Below are positions 52,135 through 63,182 of a stretch of DNA of 64,000 nucleotides, in pieces. Numbering within the stretch: position 1 is the stretch's first letter; each line of letters begins with the position of its first letter. Under the pieces are notes generated by a model, which did not search any database, had not been told where the DNA came from, and saw only the letters and a program-made list of their open reading frames with translations. The position numbers and the translations under genes are program-made. The DNA is taken from positions 1,488,001 to 1,552,000 of the forward strand of contig WOAB01000723.1 of the NCBI GenBank assembly GCA_027886185.1, given 5' to 3'. This DNA comes from Rheum nobile (Eukaryota; Streptophyta; Magnoliopsida; Caryophyllales; Polygonaceae).

Positions 52135-54054
52135 GACTGGTGGGTTGAGCAAATCGAATCCCATATTTGTTCTCTTGATGGTCAAATATGGAGAATCATT
52201 GAAGTTGGCCCCATCGCCATCCCAAATGAGAAAGATGGTACAAAGCCAAATCCAATGGCCAACTATACTGATGAAGATTGGAAAAAGCTGGAGAAAAATA
52301 TCAGATCCAAGAAGATCCTTCATATAGATTTGCTCCCTGTTGATCTAAAGAAAGTCATTGGTTACAAAACTGCCAAAGAGATTTGGGATGCATTAAGACG
52401 CCTCCATCACGGAAATGAAAATGTCAAGAAGAATCGAATTCTTTCCCTGATGAAAGAGTATGATCAAATCTCCCAAGGAAAAGGTGAACACATCCAAGAG
52501 TTCTACTCTAGGTTTCAGGGGATTGTTGGTCAACTAGAGTTCCTCGGTGAAGAGTTGTCAGACTGGAAGCTCACTCACCACTTCATGCAAGGCCTCAACT
52601 CCCAGTGGGATGCGATTGCTCTCACCCTTTACTCTCAGACTGACATCAAGACTCTCACTATGGAAGAGGTTGTTGCCAAACTTGAAAGCAACGCCTCTGT
52701 CTATAACCACAAAATAAACAAGAAAGGAGTAGAGAAGGCTCAAAACATTGCTCTCAAGATTGAACGTGCCTTTGACTTGTCTCAAGTTGAAGATGAAGAT
52801 GAAGATGAAGAAAGTGATGAAGATATGGCTCTCATCACCAGAGCAATGAAAAAGATATGGTCTCGAAACAATGGCACCCCTCGTTCCTCCGAAGGGAACA
52901 AAGACACGAAGGATGTTGTTTGCTATCACTGTCAAAACATGGGACACTTTGCCAAAAACTGCTTCAAGAAAAAGGCAAGTCTTCCTCCGGTTCGTGAAGG
53001 GAAGCAAGCAATGGTTGTAATATGGGGTGATTCTGACTCAGATGATGAAGAATCCTCTCATTCAAGGGATGTCTGTTTAATGGCCATAGAAGACCTTGAT
53101 GAATCAAAGACTGAAGGTGGCCTGCAGGATTCTGAGGTAAATGAATCTGAACTCATCTCAAGTTTGAAAAACAAGTCTAAGGAACAACTAATCTTCTTCA
53201 TTAAGAAACTTGTTCATGAGAATAGTCTTTTCAGTGAGCAGATTGAAGAAAAGGATGAATCGATCTCAAGTTTGATCGATGAAAACAAAGGTTTGGGCAG
53301 AAAAAGTGACCAATCTTGAGAAAGTTTCATCCTCTTCTCCAAGTCCTTGCAATGAGTGTCCTAAACTCACTGAAAAGATTACGTCTCTAGAATCCACTGT
53401 TTCCTCTCTAGAATCTGAGTCATTAATGTTAAAACTAAGCAATGCCAAGTTGTCTAGTGATTTGTCTAAGCTTAGTGAGGAACAGAAGGAAGAGTCAAAA
53501 GGCATTGTGTTTGTAGCAGCTAAGGATGAAAAGAACCAAGGGAAGAAAACTGTACCTCGCTTTGGAATTGGTTACCAACCTATGCTTCATGTTGATGGCA
53601 CCAAGTCTCAAAGCCCTGAAGTTGTAGGAAAACAGTTTTTGCGAGAAACATGGGAAAGTTCCTCTAGCAGGAACAATCGTAAAAACTGTGCAAATTCGAC
53701 TGATGGGAACAAAGCTTGGTATCATGGACAGAAGGCTCACTCCATTTGGCTAAAGCAAGCACAAAACGGTAAGCCCAATCATATTGATTTTCATTCTAGG
53801 GTTGCTAACAAACCAATTTGGCATGGACAGAGCAAGTATGTGGATCTAAAGTGCCATAGGGTTTGTTGGTATTGTGGTCACTCTGGTCACTACAAACAAG
53901 AGTGTCTCCTAAAGAAACACAATGAGGAAATCACTCGTATTACTAGGGAGAAAATGAATGAAAAACCTGCAAAAATCAAATATGTTGCTCCCACACCCAA
54001 AAAGCCTAAACTTGTCTGGGTTCGTAAAAACTAATCTTTTCAATACATGCTAAA

Positions 54055-54729
54055 TTGAGGAAAGGTTCCTGGTATCTCGATAGTGCATGCTCAAGTCATA
54101 TGACAGGGAACAAAAGCTGGTTTTCTTCGCTTCAGCAGGCCTCCGGAGGTTCAATAACCTTTGGAAATAAGAGTAAGGGAGAAGTTTGTAGTCTTGGTAA
54201 GGTAAGGCTTTATAACCATATAACTGTGGATAATGTGACACTCGTAAACAATCTCAAATTTGATCTTTTTAGTGTCGCTCAACTGTGTCAAAACAAGAAA
54301 AATAGGATAGTCTTTACTATTGATGATTGTTACATTGAGTGTATAAGTACAGGGAAAATCTTGCTCAAGGGGATCTGTGATAACAATGTTTATAAAGTTG
54401 ATCCCGCTTTTATCCCTGAGAAGGAACTGTGTCTATCGTCCATTGCTGCGATGACAGACCTGTGGCACAAGCGTTTTGGACATGCAAGCCCTCAACTTCT
54501 TTCCAAACTTCATAAACAAGAACTGGTCAACGATCTTCCTAAGATAGAAGCTATAAGTAATGAAGTTTATGACGCTTGTACTAAAGGTAAGCAAGTAAGG
54601 TCCTCTTTCAAATCCAAGAAAGAGGTAAGCACTTCTCGTCCCCTAGAACTAATCCACATGGATCTTTGTGGGCCTATACGTACAAGGAGCCGTGGTGGAA
54701 ATATATATATGTTTGTTATTGTTGATGAC
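54055..54729 (+). pseudogene. copia pol, first part: pre-integrase and start of integrase
   Basis: In the -1 frame relative to the end of gag; this frame is open from 54031. SWYLDSACSSHMTG is the usual block at the SIRE pol start, then VNNLKFDLFSVAQLCQNK and DLWHKRFGHASPQLLSKL (GAG-pre-integrase HHCC region). The second CxxC is degenerate (CTKGKQVRSSFKSK). The DDE core starts LELIHMDLCGPI and runs to FVIVDD, where element B is inserted. The retropepsin active-site block is not intact here. Confidence 0.88.
54725..54729. repeat. Element B target-site duplication, left
   Basis: ATGAC, repeated at 60272-60276. Confidence 0.93.
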
Positions 54730-56195
54730 TGATAGGCGTTGTCGTGACACCTATACAAAATAATCCTAAACAAACCTAACTAATGTAGTCTGGTAAGTAA
54801 GGGTCGAATCCCACAGAGAATCAAATACTATTCCAATGATGTAATTGTATACCAACAAGTAACCAATGGGGTTTGCTGATTAAAACCAAAATAAATAAAA
54901 ACAAAGACTTGAAATCAAATTGGAAAAATAACTCAGCCAAACAAATATCCACACTTCAGATTGATAGATCGATCATTGGTTATTCCTAGTCCTCAATACT
55001 CATGAAAGTCCTAATCCTTGTTCTGAAATAATTACCAGTCCAACCAGTCTTGATAACCCTAACTATTAAACAAATCCCTACTAACCTTCACGATTTAATT
55101 CAATAGCAGCAGCAAGTTCAGGAATAGATAGGTACATGCAAGTGTAGTAACCAGTCATACAATTGCATGCAATTATTTCTCTACACAAACTAAGGGATTT
55201 AGATTCTCAACCAGTATCCTCTAATCCTTAGTAGTATGATCAATAACAATCTCAATAGGTTGTATGGAAAAGGGGAACCAATAGCATAATACTAATTTCT
55301 CTAGGTTGTCAGACTAGAGGGAACTACTATTAACAATCTAATTGATTTCCTAATCAACAAATCAAGGGGAATCGATATATGATCAATGAGATTAAGCACG
55401 AGAGAAAATTAATACAATCATAGAAAGAGTAAAGGAATAACCTCACAATCCAATCAATCCAAAGGCTTCAATTGTCTGCCTGAGCAAAAGGGAAAAACAA
55501 CGATGAATGAAACTAGGTCTAACTATTTTCTCTGTGGCAACTAGGTTTTGAGAATTGGATCCTCTCTAAAAAGTCTTAAACCTAACTTAAATACTAAAGT
55601 AATAATTCAGAAATAAAGAAAAGAAAAATAACAAACTTGGAAATAAAGTTTCGGAAATAAAATAAAACGGGAATAAGAAAACTCGTAAAAGACTTTCAGC
55701 GCGTCTCCACCGCGGGTGCGGTGGCTCCACCGCCGGGTGCGGCCATTTAACAGAAACTCCAGTTCTCTGACGACCTCGCCGCGGGTGCGGCAGTGCCCAC
55801 CGCTGGGTGCGGTGGGATTCCAGTACTTCAGCTTCTGCGACACTTCAGTAAAAACGCCATAACTTTTGATTCCCAACTCGGATTGCGCTCATATTTTGAG
55901 GACTTATAGTAGACTTCAGGATCTAACTCCTCGAATTAGAATCACTCCATTTGGACATCTGAGTAGAGAGAACGAACCATTTGAATTCAGCCTACTGTTC
56001 TTCTACTCTTCTCTTCACTTCCTTGGCGTCTTCTCCTTGTGGCTTCCTATGATCTCCAAAACAGCTCAAACACCTCCAAAAACACCAAACTTCGCCCCCA
56101 AACGCCATACACATGAATGTGTCTAAATCTACCCGAATGGCACCAATAAACCCTCTAATAACTCTTACTTAAGCCCTACAAAGTAGTGCTTATCA
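54730..56195 (-). repeat. 3' LTR of element B
   Basis: TGATAGGCGTTGTCGTGACA... AGTGCTTATCA on plus. Four CCGCGGGTGCGG-type motifs at 55703-55812. Confidence 0.95.
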
Positions 56196-57533
56196 AACTC
56201 CCCCATGCTTAGACCTTTGCTCGTCCTCGAGTAAACTAAAAGAAAGTCCACTCCTCCAATGCAGCACCCAAGGTCTCAGGAAGCATATCCTCCAACTAAG
56301 AGTCACCTAACCCATGCCAAAGCTCCTGGCACCAATCTCATCTATAACACATCCATACTCAACAAGCTTAAGGGGCAAGCAGAGTACTTCCCCCAAGCTT
56401 AACCCGGACATCCAATAGTGTGAGTAACCTCTAATCCTAGCCTCCATCTATTGCTCCTTATGCCTCCCAGAGTGACCTACCCGACAATCCTTCTTTGACT
56501 CCTCTTCTTATGACGCCTCGCCAAGAATAAAGAGAAATCCTAAAATCACTCTTCTTCTTTTTCGCTCATTTTGCCAAGGCGCCCTTTCAGGTTTTCACCA
56601 AGCCACTCATATTTTTTTTTCAAAGACGTGCTCACATTATGCTCACGTCACTCTTGACCTCATATTACCCCAGCCTAATGCTGGTCCAAGCCACTGTGCT
56701 TATTGCCTAGGTCGCCCTTTCGGGTTTTCGACCTATCCTAGGATTTTTATGTATGCCTTTTTTCAAAATTTTTTTTTCTCCTCAACAACGTAGCAAGTAT
56801 AGAACTCTCCCCCATGCTTAAACATTGCATTGTCCTCAATGTAATGAAAGACAAAAGAATAGAAGCACAGGGAAAAGCAAAAAATAACTCACAAACGTCG
56901 CCAAGCTGCTTGGACACTGTAGGTGTCGCTGGCGGTCTTCTCAATAAATGCCTAGGTCTCTGGTGTTGGGCGGGTGTCTTCATCAACTCTATAATCTTCT
57001 CCTACCGTGCAACCAAAAGGGAACCACTTTGGTGAATAGTGGTCTAGCATGTATGGCGGGGTTGCACGGCCTTCTAGGAACACATGGTGGAGCCCAGATG
57101 TAATCATGGTGTGGGTTCTAGTGTTCCTTCTCCTCAGCTGTCAATTGTAGGGCCATCATCGTTGCCAAATCAAGTGTAAGGCAATGTATCCTCCTTGACA
57201 ACATGATACGCACCTTCTCCATGGGAAATTCTGGACAGCTGGCCTTTGGTAAAACTTTTTTTTTTTTTTTTTTTTTTTTGCTCCCCGTTTAAGGTTTTTT
57301 TTCGGGGGGTGACTTAGTGCAGGGAAGGAAAGACTTACAATGGTGGTAAACACTTTCTTCAATAGGCATGGGTCTCCTCCCTGCAGGTTAGTCGGAAACA
57401 AAAACAAGAACAAAAACACACCAAAACAAATGCAAAAATAAGGAAAGAAAAACAAGAAAAGAAAAGCATACCTCGGGTTGCCTCCCGAATAGCGCCTTAG
57501 TTATTGTCATGGCTTGACATTGTGCTACTATGA
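56196..57533 (-). other. Conserved 3' non-coding region of element B with two PPT-like tracts
   Basis: Minus strand, in order: GGGAGGCAACCCGAGG after PR (57474-57489); a poly(A/T) tract (57258-57280); TTTGGCAACGATGATGGCCC (about 57153); AGGCCGTGCAACCCCG (57064); internal AAGCATGGGGGAG (56809-56821); the AAAACCCGAAAGGGCGACCT (56720) and AAAACCTGAAAGGGCGCCTT (56590) pair; terminal PPT AAGCATGGGGGAGTT (56196-56210). The order matches element A. No gene. Confidence 0.75.
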
Positions 57534-58673
57534 TCATGTGATATCACTCAATCCAGAACACAGCACAGACTTACTATGAGGAGGGTGTTTCTTATGATCA
57601 AATATCTTAAATGTCACCCTATCACCCCCATACTTCACAGACACAATACCTCTACTCATAATGATTCGGATGTTAGCAGTCTTAAGAAAAGGCCTACCTA
57701 ACAGTATAGGGGGTACATGCATATCATAACCAATGTCTAACACCACAAAATCCACAGGAAAAATCATCTTATTAACCTTTACAAGAACATCCTCAACTAT
57801 TCCTTTCGGAAAAACTTTGGATCCATTCACAAATTGAATAACTAAATCAGTTTCAAGCAAAGGTCCAAGATCTAGCAATTTATACACAGAGTAGGGTAAC
57901 ACATTAATAGATGAGCCCAAGTCTAACATGCAATGATCAAACCTGGAGTAACCTATATCACAAGGAATACTAAACATGTCAGGATCACTACACTTTTCAG
58001 GCAAATGTCTTCCGAATGCAGCAGACACATGTTCATTCAAATTAATTACTCTTGTCAATTTCTTCCTCTTCCTAGGCCAGCATAAGCATTTCATGTATTT
58101 AGCAAATTTAGGCACAGCATGCATCAGATCAAGTAAAGGGAGATTTACCTCATGCTCACCTATGGAGCTGCGCGGCTCCATATTAAGCACCGGCTTCTTC
58201 TTCACTTTTAGCATCTTAGGAAGGTGAGGAGGTGGCTTCCTAGGATCACGAGGTGGAGGAGTGTAATCAACAGGAATCGCTTCCAAAGGGTATACTCCAA
58301 GAACTGATCCGCAAAATTTTGTCCAAACTTGCGGACGCTGGTTCTCGACTTTCTCCTCTGTCTTTTCTCCTTTCAGTTGTGATATGCCACTCACATTAGC
58401 CACTGGGGTCGGTTGGGGTGGTGGCTTTTCAAAATCCTCATTCATATTTGCCACAACTTGAGCCAACCTTCCAAGCTGAGTTGCCAAACTTCCAACTTGA
58501 GTTGTTAGAAGTTGGATGTTGGAGTTTGTCGCCTGATGAATAGTCATCATGCTCTGCACAAGTGACTTGAAGCCCTCCTCCATTGACGTATATGAACTTT
58601 GGCTCGTCTCTTGAGGTTCAGGATAGTAATGGGGCCAGCCTTGCTGTTGATAGTAAAAATCAAATGCTGCCAT
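57534..58673 (-). CDS. Element B polyprotein: gag tail plus aspartic protease
   Basis: First ATG at 58671-58673 (MAAFDFYYQQQGWPHYYPEP), 379 codons, uninterrupted, stop at 57534. The same frame opens at 58703 without ATG. Residues about 25-90 form a helical stretch (MEEGFKSLVQSMMTI, LTTQVGSLATQLGRLAQVV) matching the C-terminal tail of gag in element A. A Pro/Lys-rich linker follows (KPPPHLPKMLKVKKKPVL), then EVNLPLLDLMHAVPKFAKYMK and the retropepsin (MFSIPCDIGYSRFDHCMLDLGSSINVLPYSVY, with catalytic Asp in DLGSS; KVFPKGIVEDV; PPILLGRPFLKTANIRI). There is no Retrotrans_gag capsid domain. A conserved open protease in a pol-less element suggests recent copying or a role in trans. Confidence 0.9.
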   Translation of the reverse strand: MAAFDFYYQQQGWPHYYPEPQETSQSSYTSMEEGFKSLVQSMMTIHQATNSNIQLLTTQVGSLATQLGRLAQVVANMNEDFEKPPPQPTPVANVSGISQLKGEKTEEKVENQRPQVWTKFCGSVLGVYPLEAIPVDYTPPPRDPRKPPPHLPKMLKVKKKPVLNMEPRSSIGEHEVNLPLLDLMHAVPKFAKYMKCLCWPRKRKKLTRVINLNEHVSAAFGRHLPEKCSDPDMFSIPCDIGYSRFDHCMLDLGSSINVLPYSVYKLLDLGPLLETDLVIQFVNGSKVFPKGIVEDVLVKVNKMIFPVDFVVLDIGYDMHVPPILLGRPFLKTANIRIIMSRGIVSVKYGGDRVTFKIFDHKKHPPHSKSVLCSGLSDIT

Positions 58674-58715
58674 CTGTCTGGATTGAGATCTCAATGAAAC
58701 CAATTAGTAACACAG

Positions 58716-58741
58716 GTGTGGACCGTAAGATAGGTCCACAC
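58716..58741 (-). ncRNA. Leader hairpin of element B (RNA motif, not a separate gene)
   Basis: Minus strand GTGTGGACC, loop TATCTTAC, GGTCCACAC, between PBS and ORF; the stem is identical to that at 31542-31567. Confidence 0.7.
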
Positions 58742-58782
58742 AACAGTTGGTAAACAAACACACAATTAGAATAGTAACATTG

Positions 58783-58804
58783 ACTCCCCGGCAACGGCGC
58801 CAAT
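58783..58804 (-). promoter_or_regulatory. Primer-binding site, Asp tRNA
   Basis: Minus strand TTGGCGCCGTTGCCGGGGAG next to the 5' LTR; the standard Athila/Tat-type PBS. Confidence 0.9.
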
Positions 58805-58805
58805 T

Positions 58806-60271
58806 TGATAGGCGTTGTCGTGACACCTATACAAAATAATCCTAAACAAACCTAACTAATGTAGTCTGGTAAGTAAGGGTCGAATCCCACAGAGAATCAA
58901 ATACTATTCCAATGATGTAATTGTATACCAACAAGTAACCAAGGGGGTTTGCTGATTAAAACCAAAATAAATAAAAACAAAGACTTGAAATCAAATTGGA
59001 AAAATAACTCAGCCAAACAAATATCCACACTTCAGATTGATAGATCGATCATTGGTTATTCCTAGTCCTCAATACTCATGAAAGTCCTAATCCTTGTTCT
59101 GAAATAGTTACCAGTCCAACCAGTCTTGATAACCCTAACTATTAAACAAATCCCTACTAACCTTCACGATTTAATTCAATAGCAGCAGGAAGTTCAGGAA
59201 TAGATAGGTACATGCAAGTGTAGCAACCAGTCATACAATTGCATGTAATTAATTCTCTATACAAACTAAGGGATTTAGATTCTCAACCAGTATCCTATAA
59301 TCCTTAGTAGTATGATCAATAACAATCTCAACAGGTTGTATGGAAAAGGGGAACCAATAGCATAATACTAATTTCTCTAGGTTGTCAGACTAGAGGGAAC
59401 TACTATTAACAATCTAATTGATTTCCTAATCAACAAATCAAGGGGAATCGATATATGATCAATGAGATTAAGCACGAGAGAAAATTAATACAATCATAGA
59501 AAGAGTAAAGGAATAACCTCACAATCCAATCAATCCAAAGGCTTCAATTGTCTACCTGAGCAAAAGGGAAAAACAACGATGAATGAAACTAGGTCTAACT
59601 ATTTTCTCTGTGGCAACTAGGTTTTGAGAATTGGATCCTCACTAAAAAGTCTTAAACCTAACTTAAATACTAAAGTAATAATTCAGAAATAAAGAAAAGA
59701 AAAATAACAAACTTGGAAATAAAGTTTCGGAAATAAAATAAAACGGGAATAAGAAAACTCGTAAAAGACTTTCAGCGCGTCTCCACCGCGGGTGCGGTGG
59801 CTCCACCGCCGGGTGCGGCCATTTAACAGAAACTCCAGTTCTCTGACGACCTCGCCGCGGGTGCGGCAGTGCCCACCGCTGGGTGCGGTGGGATTCCAGT
59901 ACTTCAGCTTCTGCGACACTTCAGTAAAAATGCCATAACTTTTGATTCCCAACTCGGATTGCGCTCATATTTTGAGGACTTGTAGTAGACTTCAAGATCT
60001 AACTCCTCGAATTAGAATCACTCCATTTGGACATCTGAGTAGAGAGAACGAACCATTTGAATTCAGCCTACTGTTCTTCTACTCTTCTCTTTACTTCCTT
60101 GGCGTCTTCTCCTTGTGGCTTCCTATGATCTCCAAAACAGCTCAAACACCTCCAAAAACACCAAAATTCGCCCCCAAACGCCATACACATGAATGTGTCT
60201 AAATCTACCCGAATGGCACCAATAAACCCTCTAATAACTCTTACTTAAGCCCTACAAAGTAGTGCTTATCA
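58806..60271 (-). repeat. 5' LTR of element B
   Basis: 1,466 bp, same length and ends as 54730-56195. GC motif cluster at 59779-59888. Confidence 0.95.
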
Positions 60272-60276
60272 ATGAC
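60272..60276. repeat. Element B target-site duplication, right
   Basis: ATGAC, continuous with copia integrase. Confidence 0.93.
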
Positions 60277-63182
60277 TATTCCAGGTACACATGGACTCTC
60301 TTTCTATCATCAAAGGACGAAGTGTTTGCTGAGTTTGAAACATGGCTCAAGTCGGTTGAGAAGAATGTGGGACAGTCTTTGTGGACCATCCGTACTGATC
60401 ATGGGACAGAATTTGAGAACTCTCAGTTTCTATCCCTCTGTAGGAACAATGGCATCAGTCACAATTTCTCAGCTCCCAAGACTCCGCAGTAAAATGGTGT
60501 TGTGGAAAGGAAGAACATGACTCTGAAGGATATGACGCATACCCTGCTTATTGCCAGTGGTCTTCCTAAGAGCTTCTGGACTGAAGCTTTGAATGCTGCT
60601 TGTTATGTGTTGAATAGAGCAACTAATCGCCCACTGTTGAACAAGACTCCCTATGAACTCCTAAGGGGAAGAAAGCCGAATGTGTCTCATCTGCAGACTT
60701 TTGGTTGCAAGTGCTTTATCCACAACAATGGGAAGGATTCTCTTGGGAAGTTTGATCCAAGAAGTGATGAAAGAACTTTTGTAGGATATTCTCTCCACAG
60801 CAAGGCCTACAAAGTGTTTAACAAGAGGACCAAGAAGGTAGAAGAAAACATTCATGTGGTTTTTGATGAATCTGTCATGGCTGGGAACAATGTGCAGCCT
60901 CAAACAACCAGTGTTCCCTCAAACACCGGTTTCTTCAAAGAGGACAGTTTTCAGCTCGTGGATGTTGCTCCAAATTATGGTGTGGATGGAGTCTCTCCGA
61001 ATCAATATAGTTATATTGACCCGTCAACACCAAGAAATCAAGATTCTACCAACAACGATGAGTCTAATGAAGGAGATTTGTCGTCTGACTCTTCATCGGT
61101 CCAGATATTCTCTCCACAGCAAGGCCTACAAAGTGTTTAACAAGAGGACCAAGAAGGTAGAAGAAAACATTCATGTAGTTTTTGATGAATCTGTCATGAC
61201 TGGGAACAATGTGCAACCTCAAACAACCAGTGTTCCCTCAAACACTGGTTTCTTCAAAGAGGACAGTTTTCAGCTCGTGGATGTTGCTCCAAATTATGGT
61301 GTGGATGGAGTCTCTCCGAATCAAGATAGTTATGTTCACCCGTCAACACCAAGAAATCAAGATTCTGCCAACAACGATGAGTCTAATGAAGGAGATTTGT
61401 CATCTGACTCTTCATCTGTCCTTCAGGAGGAACAAAGTGCAACTCCCAACAATGAAGAGTCATTTGAGGAAAGTCCCATTGCCAATGAACCTGTTGATGA
61501 TAGTCCCAGTGCTGGAGAGACTGTTGGTGTAAGCTTGACGTTTGGCAACATTTATTCTGATGACTTCGACATCAACAAGCTGAAAATAAGGAACTATCAG
61601 CAAAAGAAGGATCATCCAGTGCACCTCATTCTAATAGACTTTCGGAAGGGAATTCCACATAGCACCAGGTCTACACTGCAAAACATTTGTGCTTTTAATG
61701 CATTTCTCTCTATGCAAGAACCCAAAACCGTGGGAGAAGCATTAAAGGACCCAGACTGGATAAATGCCATGCAAGAAGATCTTCATCAGTTTGAAAGAAA
61801 CAAAGTTTGGCGGTTGGTTCCTCGTCCAAGGAACATAACAGTGATAGGAACAAAATGGGTGTTTAGAAACAAGCTGGATGATCAAGGTCTGGTCACAAGG
61901 AACAAAGCAAGGCTGGTGGTAAAAGGATACAACCAGCAAGAAGGGATTGATTATGATGAGACTTTTGCTCCAGTTGCACATTTGGAAGCCATTCGATTAC
62001 TCATTGCCTACTCAGCTTTCCATGGTTTTAAACTACAACAGATGGACGTGAAGACTACTTTCTTGAATGGAGTTCTCAAGGAAGAAGTCTATGTGGAGCA
62101 AACTCCTGGATTTGAAGATGTCTCCCAACTTGATCATCTCTACATTCTTGACAAGGCGCTGTATGATATTAAGCAGGCTCCTACAGCCTGGTATGATAGG
62201 CTTTCTCAGTGCCTTCTGCCTCATGGATACGTTCGTGGGAAAGTAGACAAGACTCTGTTGAAAGCACACTCTGGTTGTGCAAGTCTACGTAGATGATATT
62301 ATCTTTGGGTCTATAGATAATAAACTAGTCCAAAAATTCTCAAGTCTGATGGCTAGTGAATTTGAGATGAGCATGGTTGGAGAACTGAAGTTCTTCTTAG
62401 GTCTTCAAGTCTCTTAGGGAGAAGATGGAACCAGAGTACATCAGCAGAAGTATCTCCGGGAATGTGTTAAGAAGTTTGGACTGTCTGATGCAAATCCCTT
62501 CACAACTCCCATATCTCCCAACAATCCAATGGGAAAGGATGAGCATGAAAATGGAGTTGACCCAACTTTCTATCGAGGAATCATAGGTTCGCTTCTTTAT
62601 CTCACTGCTAGTAGACTTGATATTATGTATAGTGTGTGTTTGTGTGCTCGATTTCAGGTTGATCCCAAGGAGACACACCTCAAAGCAATGAAGAGGATTC
62701 TGAGATACTTGAAGGGAACAGACGATCTGTGTTTGTGGTATCCAAGGGGTGGCAACTTCGATTTAGTGGGATACACAGATGCTGACTTCATAGGGAACAA
62801 AGTGGACAGAAAATCTACATTTGGAATGGCTCGATTCCTTGGGCCATGTTTGGTTTCTTGGGGGTCAAAGAAGCAGAATTCAGTTGCGTTGTCAACTGCA
62901 GAAGCCGAATACATAGCCGCCGCAGCTTGTTGTACTCAACTACTATGGCTCAAGCAACAACTCAGCGACTATGGAATTGTTCTAAACTCAATTCCCATTC
63001 TTTGTGACAATACCAGTGCAATACACATTTCCAAGAATCATGTGCAACACTCACATACCAAGCATATTGAGATAAGACATCACTTCCTACGTGATTGTGT
63101 GGAGAAAGGGTTGGTTTCCATGGAATTCTATGGAAACAAGGATCAAATCGCTGATATCTTCGATCACCAAGGCACTAAATAG
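60277..63182 (+). pseudogene. copia pol, second part: integrase, RT, RNase H
   Basis: Integrase resumes YSRYTWTLFLSSKDEVF with the second catalytic Asp (RTDHGTEFENSQF). TAA at 60490-60492 stands where a second Gln is usual (PQ-stop-NGVVERKN), then LPKSFWTEALNAACYVLNR. A 319-bp tandem duplication (60785-61422) follows and breaks the frame. RT: NAMQEDLHQFERNKVW, GTKWVFRNKLDDQG, QMDVKTTFLNGVLKEEVYVEQ (a Thr replaces the usual Ala), a frameshift near 62265, then catalytic VYVDDIIFGS (62285-62314), a stop after FFLGLQVS (62417), GYTDADFIGNKVDRKS, ALSTAEAEYIAAA and HTKHIEIRHHFLRD of RNase H to TAG at 63180. Motifs are well kept, but stops and shifts disable it. Confidence 0.92.
60785..61422 (+). 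repeat. 319-bp tandem duplication in copia pol
   Basis: 60785-61103 and 61104-61422, both starting GATATTCTCTCCACAGCAAG, about 96-97% alike. 319 is not a multiple of three, so the copy shifts the frame. Confidence 0.93.

Larger units (their letters stand above)
50161..54034 (+). pseudogene. copia gag, split by a solo LTR, one frameshift
   Basis: ATG at 50161 (MSSNNAIGDSFWKPLVLKGR) reads to 50226; the rest starts at 52135 (DWWVEQIESHICSLDGQIW). The two parts fuse in frame as GREY-DWW when the LTR and one AATAT are removed. UBN2/gag capsid region: KKVIGYKTAKEIWDALRRLHHG, RFQGIVGQLEFLGEELSDWK. An acidic stretch (DEDEDEESDED) precedes the first knuckle CYHCQNMGHFAKNC (52920). A coiled-coil-like part follows (ELISSLKNKSKEQLIFFIKK; LTEKITSLESTVSSLESES). 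A one-base insertion near 53288 shifts frame (DENK, then VWAEKVTNLEK). The second knuckle is CWYCGHSGHYKQEC (53866). Stop TAA at 54032. Confidence 0.9.
54730..60271 (-). mobile_element. Element B: young non-autonomous Ty3/gypsy, protease only
   Basis: Two 1,466-bp LTRs (54730-56195; 58806-60271), about 98.8% alike by eye, around a 2.6-kb interior in minus orientation with an Asp PBS (58783-58804), one ORF (protease) and a PPT (56196-56210). Removing it and one ATGAC restores the copia integrase as VDDYSRYTW. It shares leader hairpin, protease and 3' region with element A but lacks the capsid domain as well as RT and IN. Confidence 0.93.
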
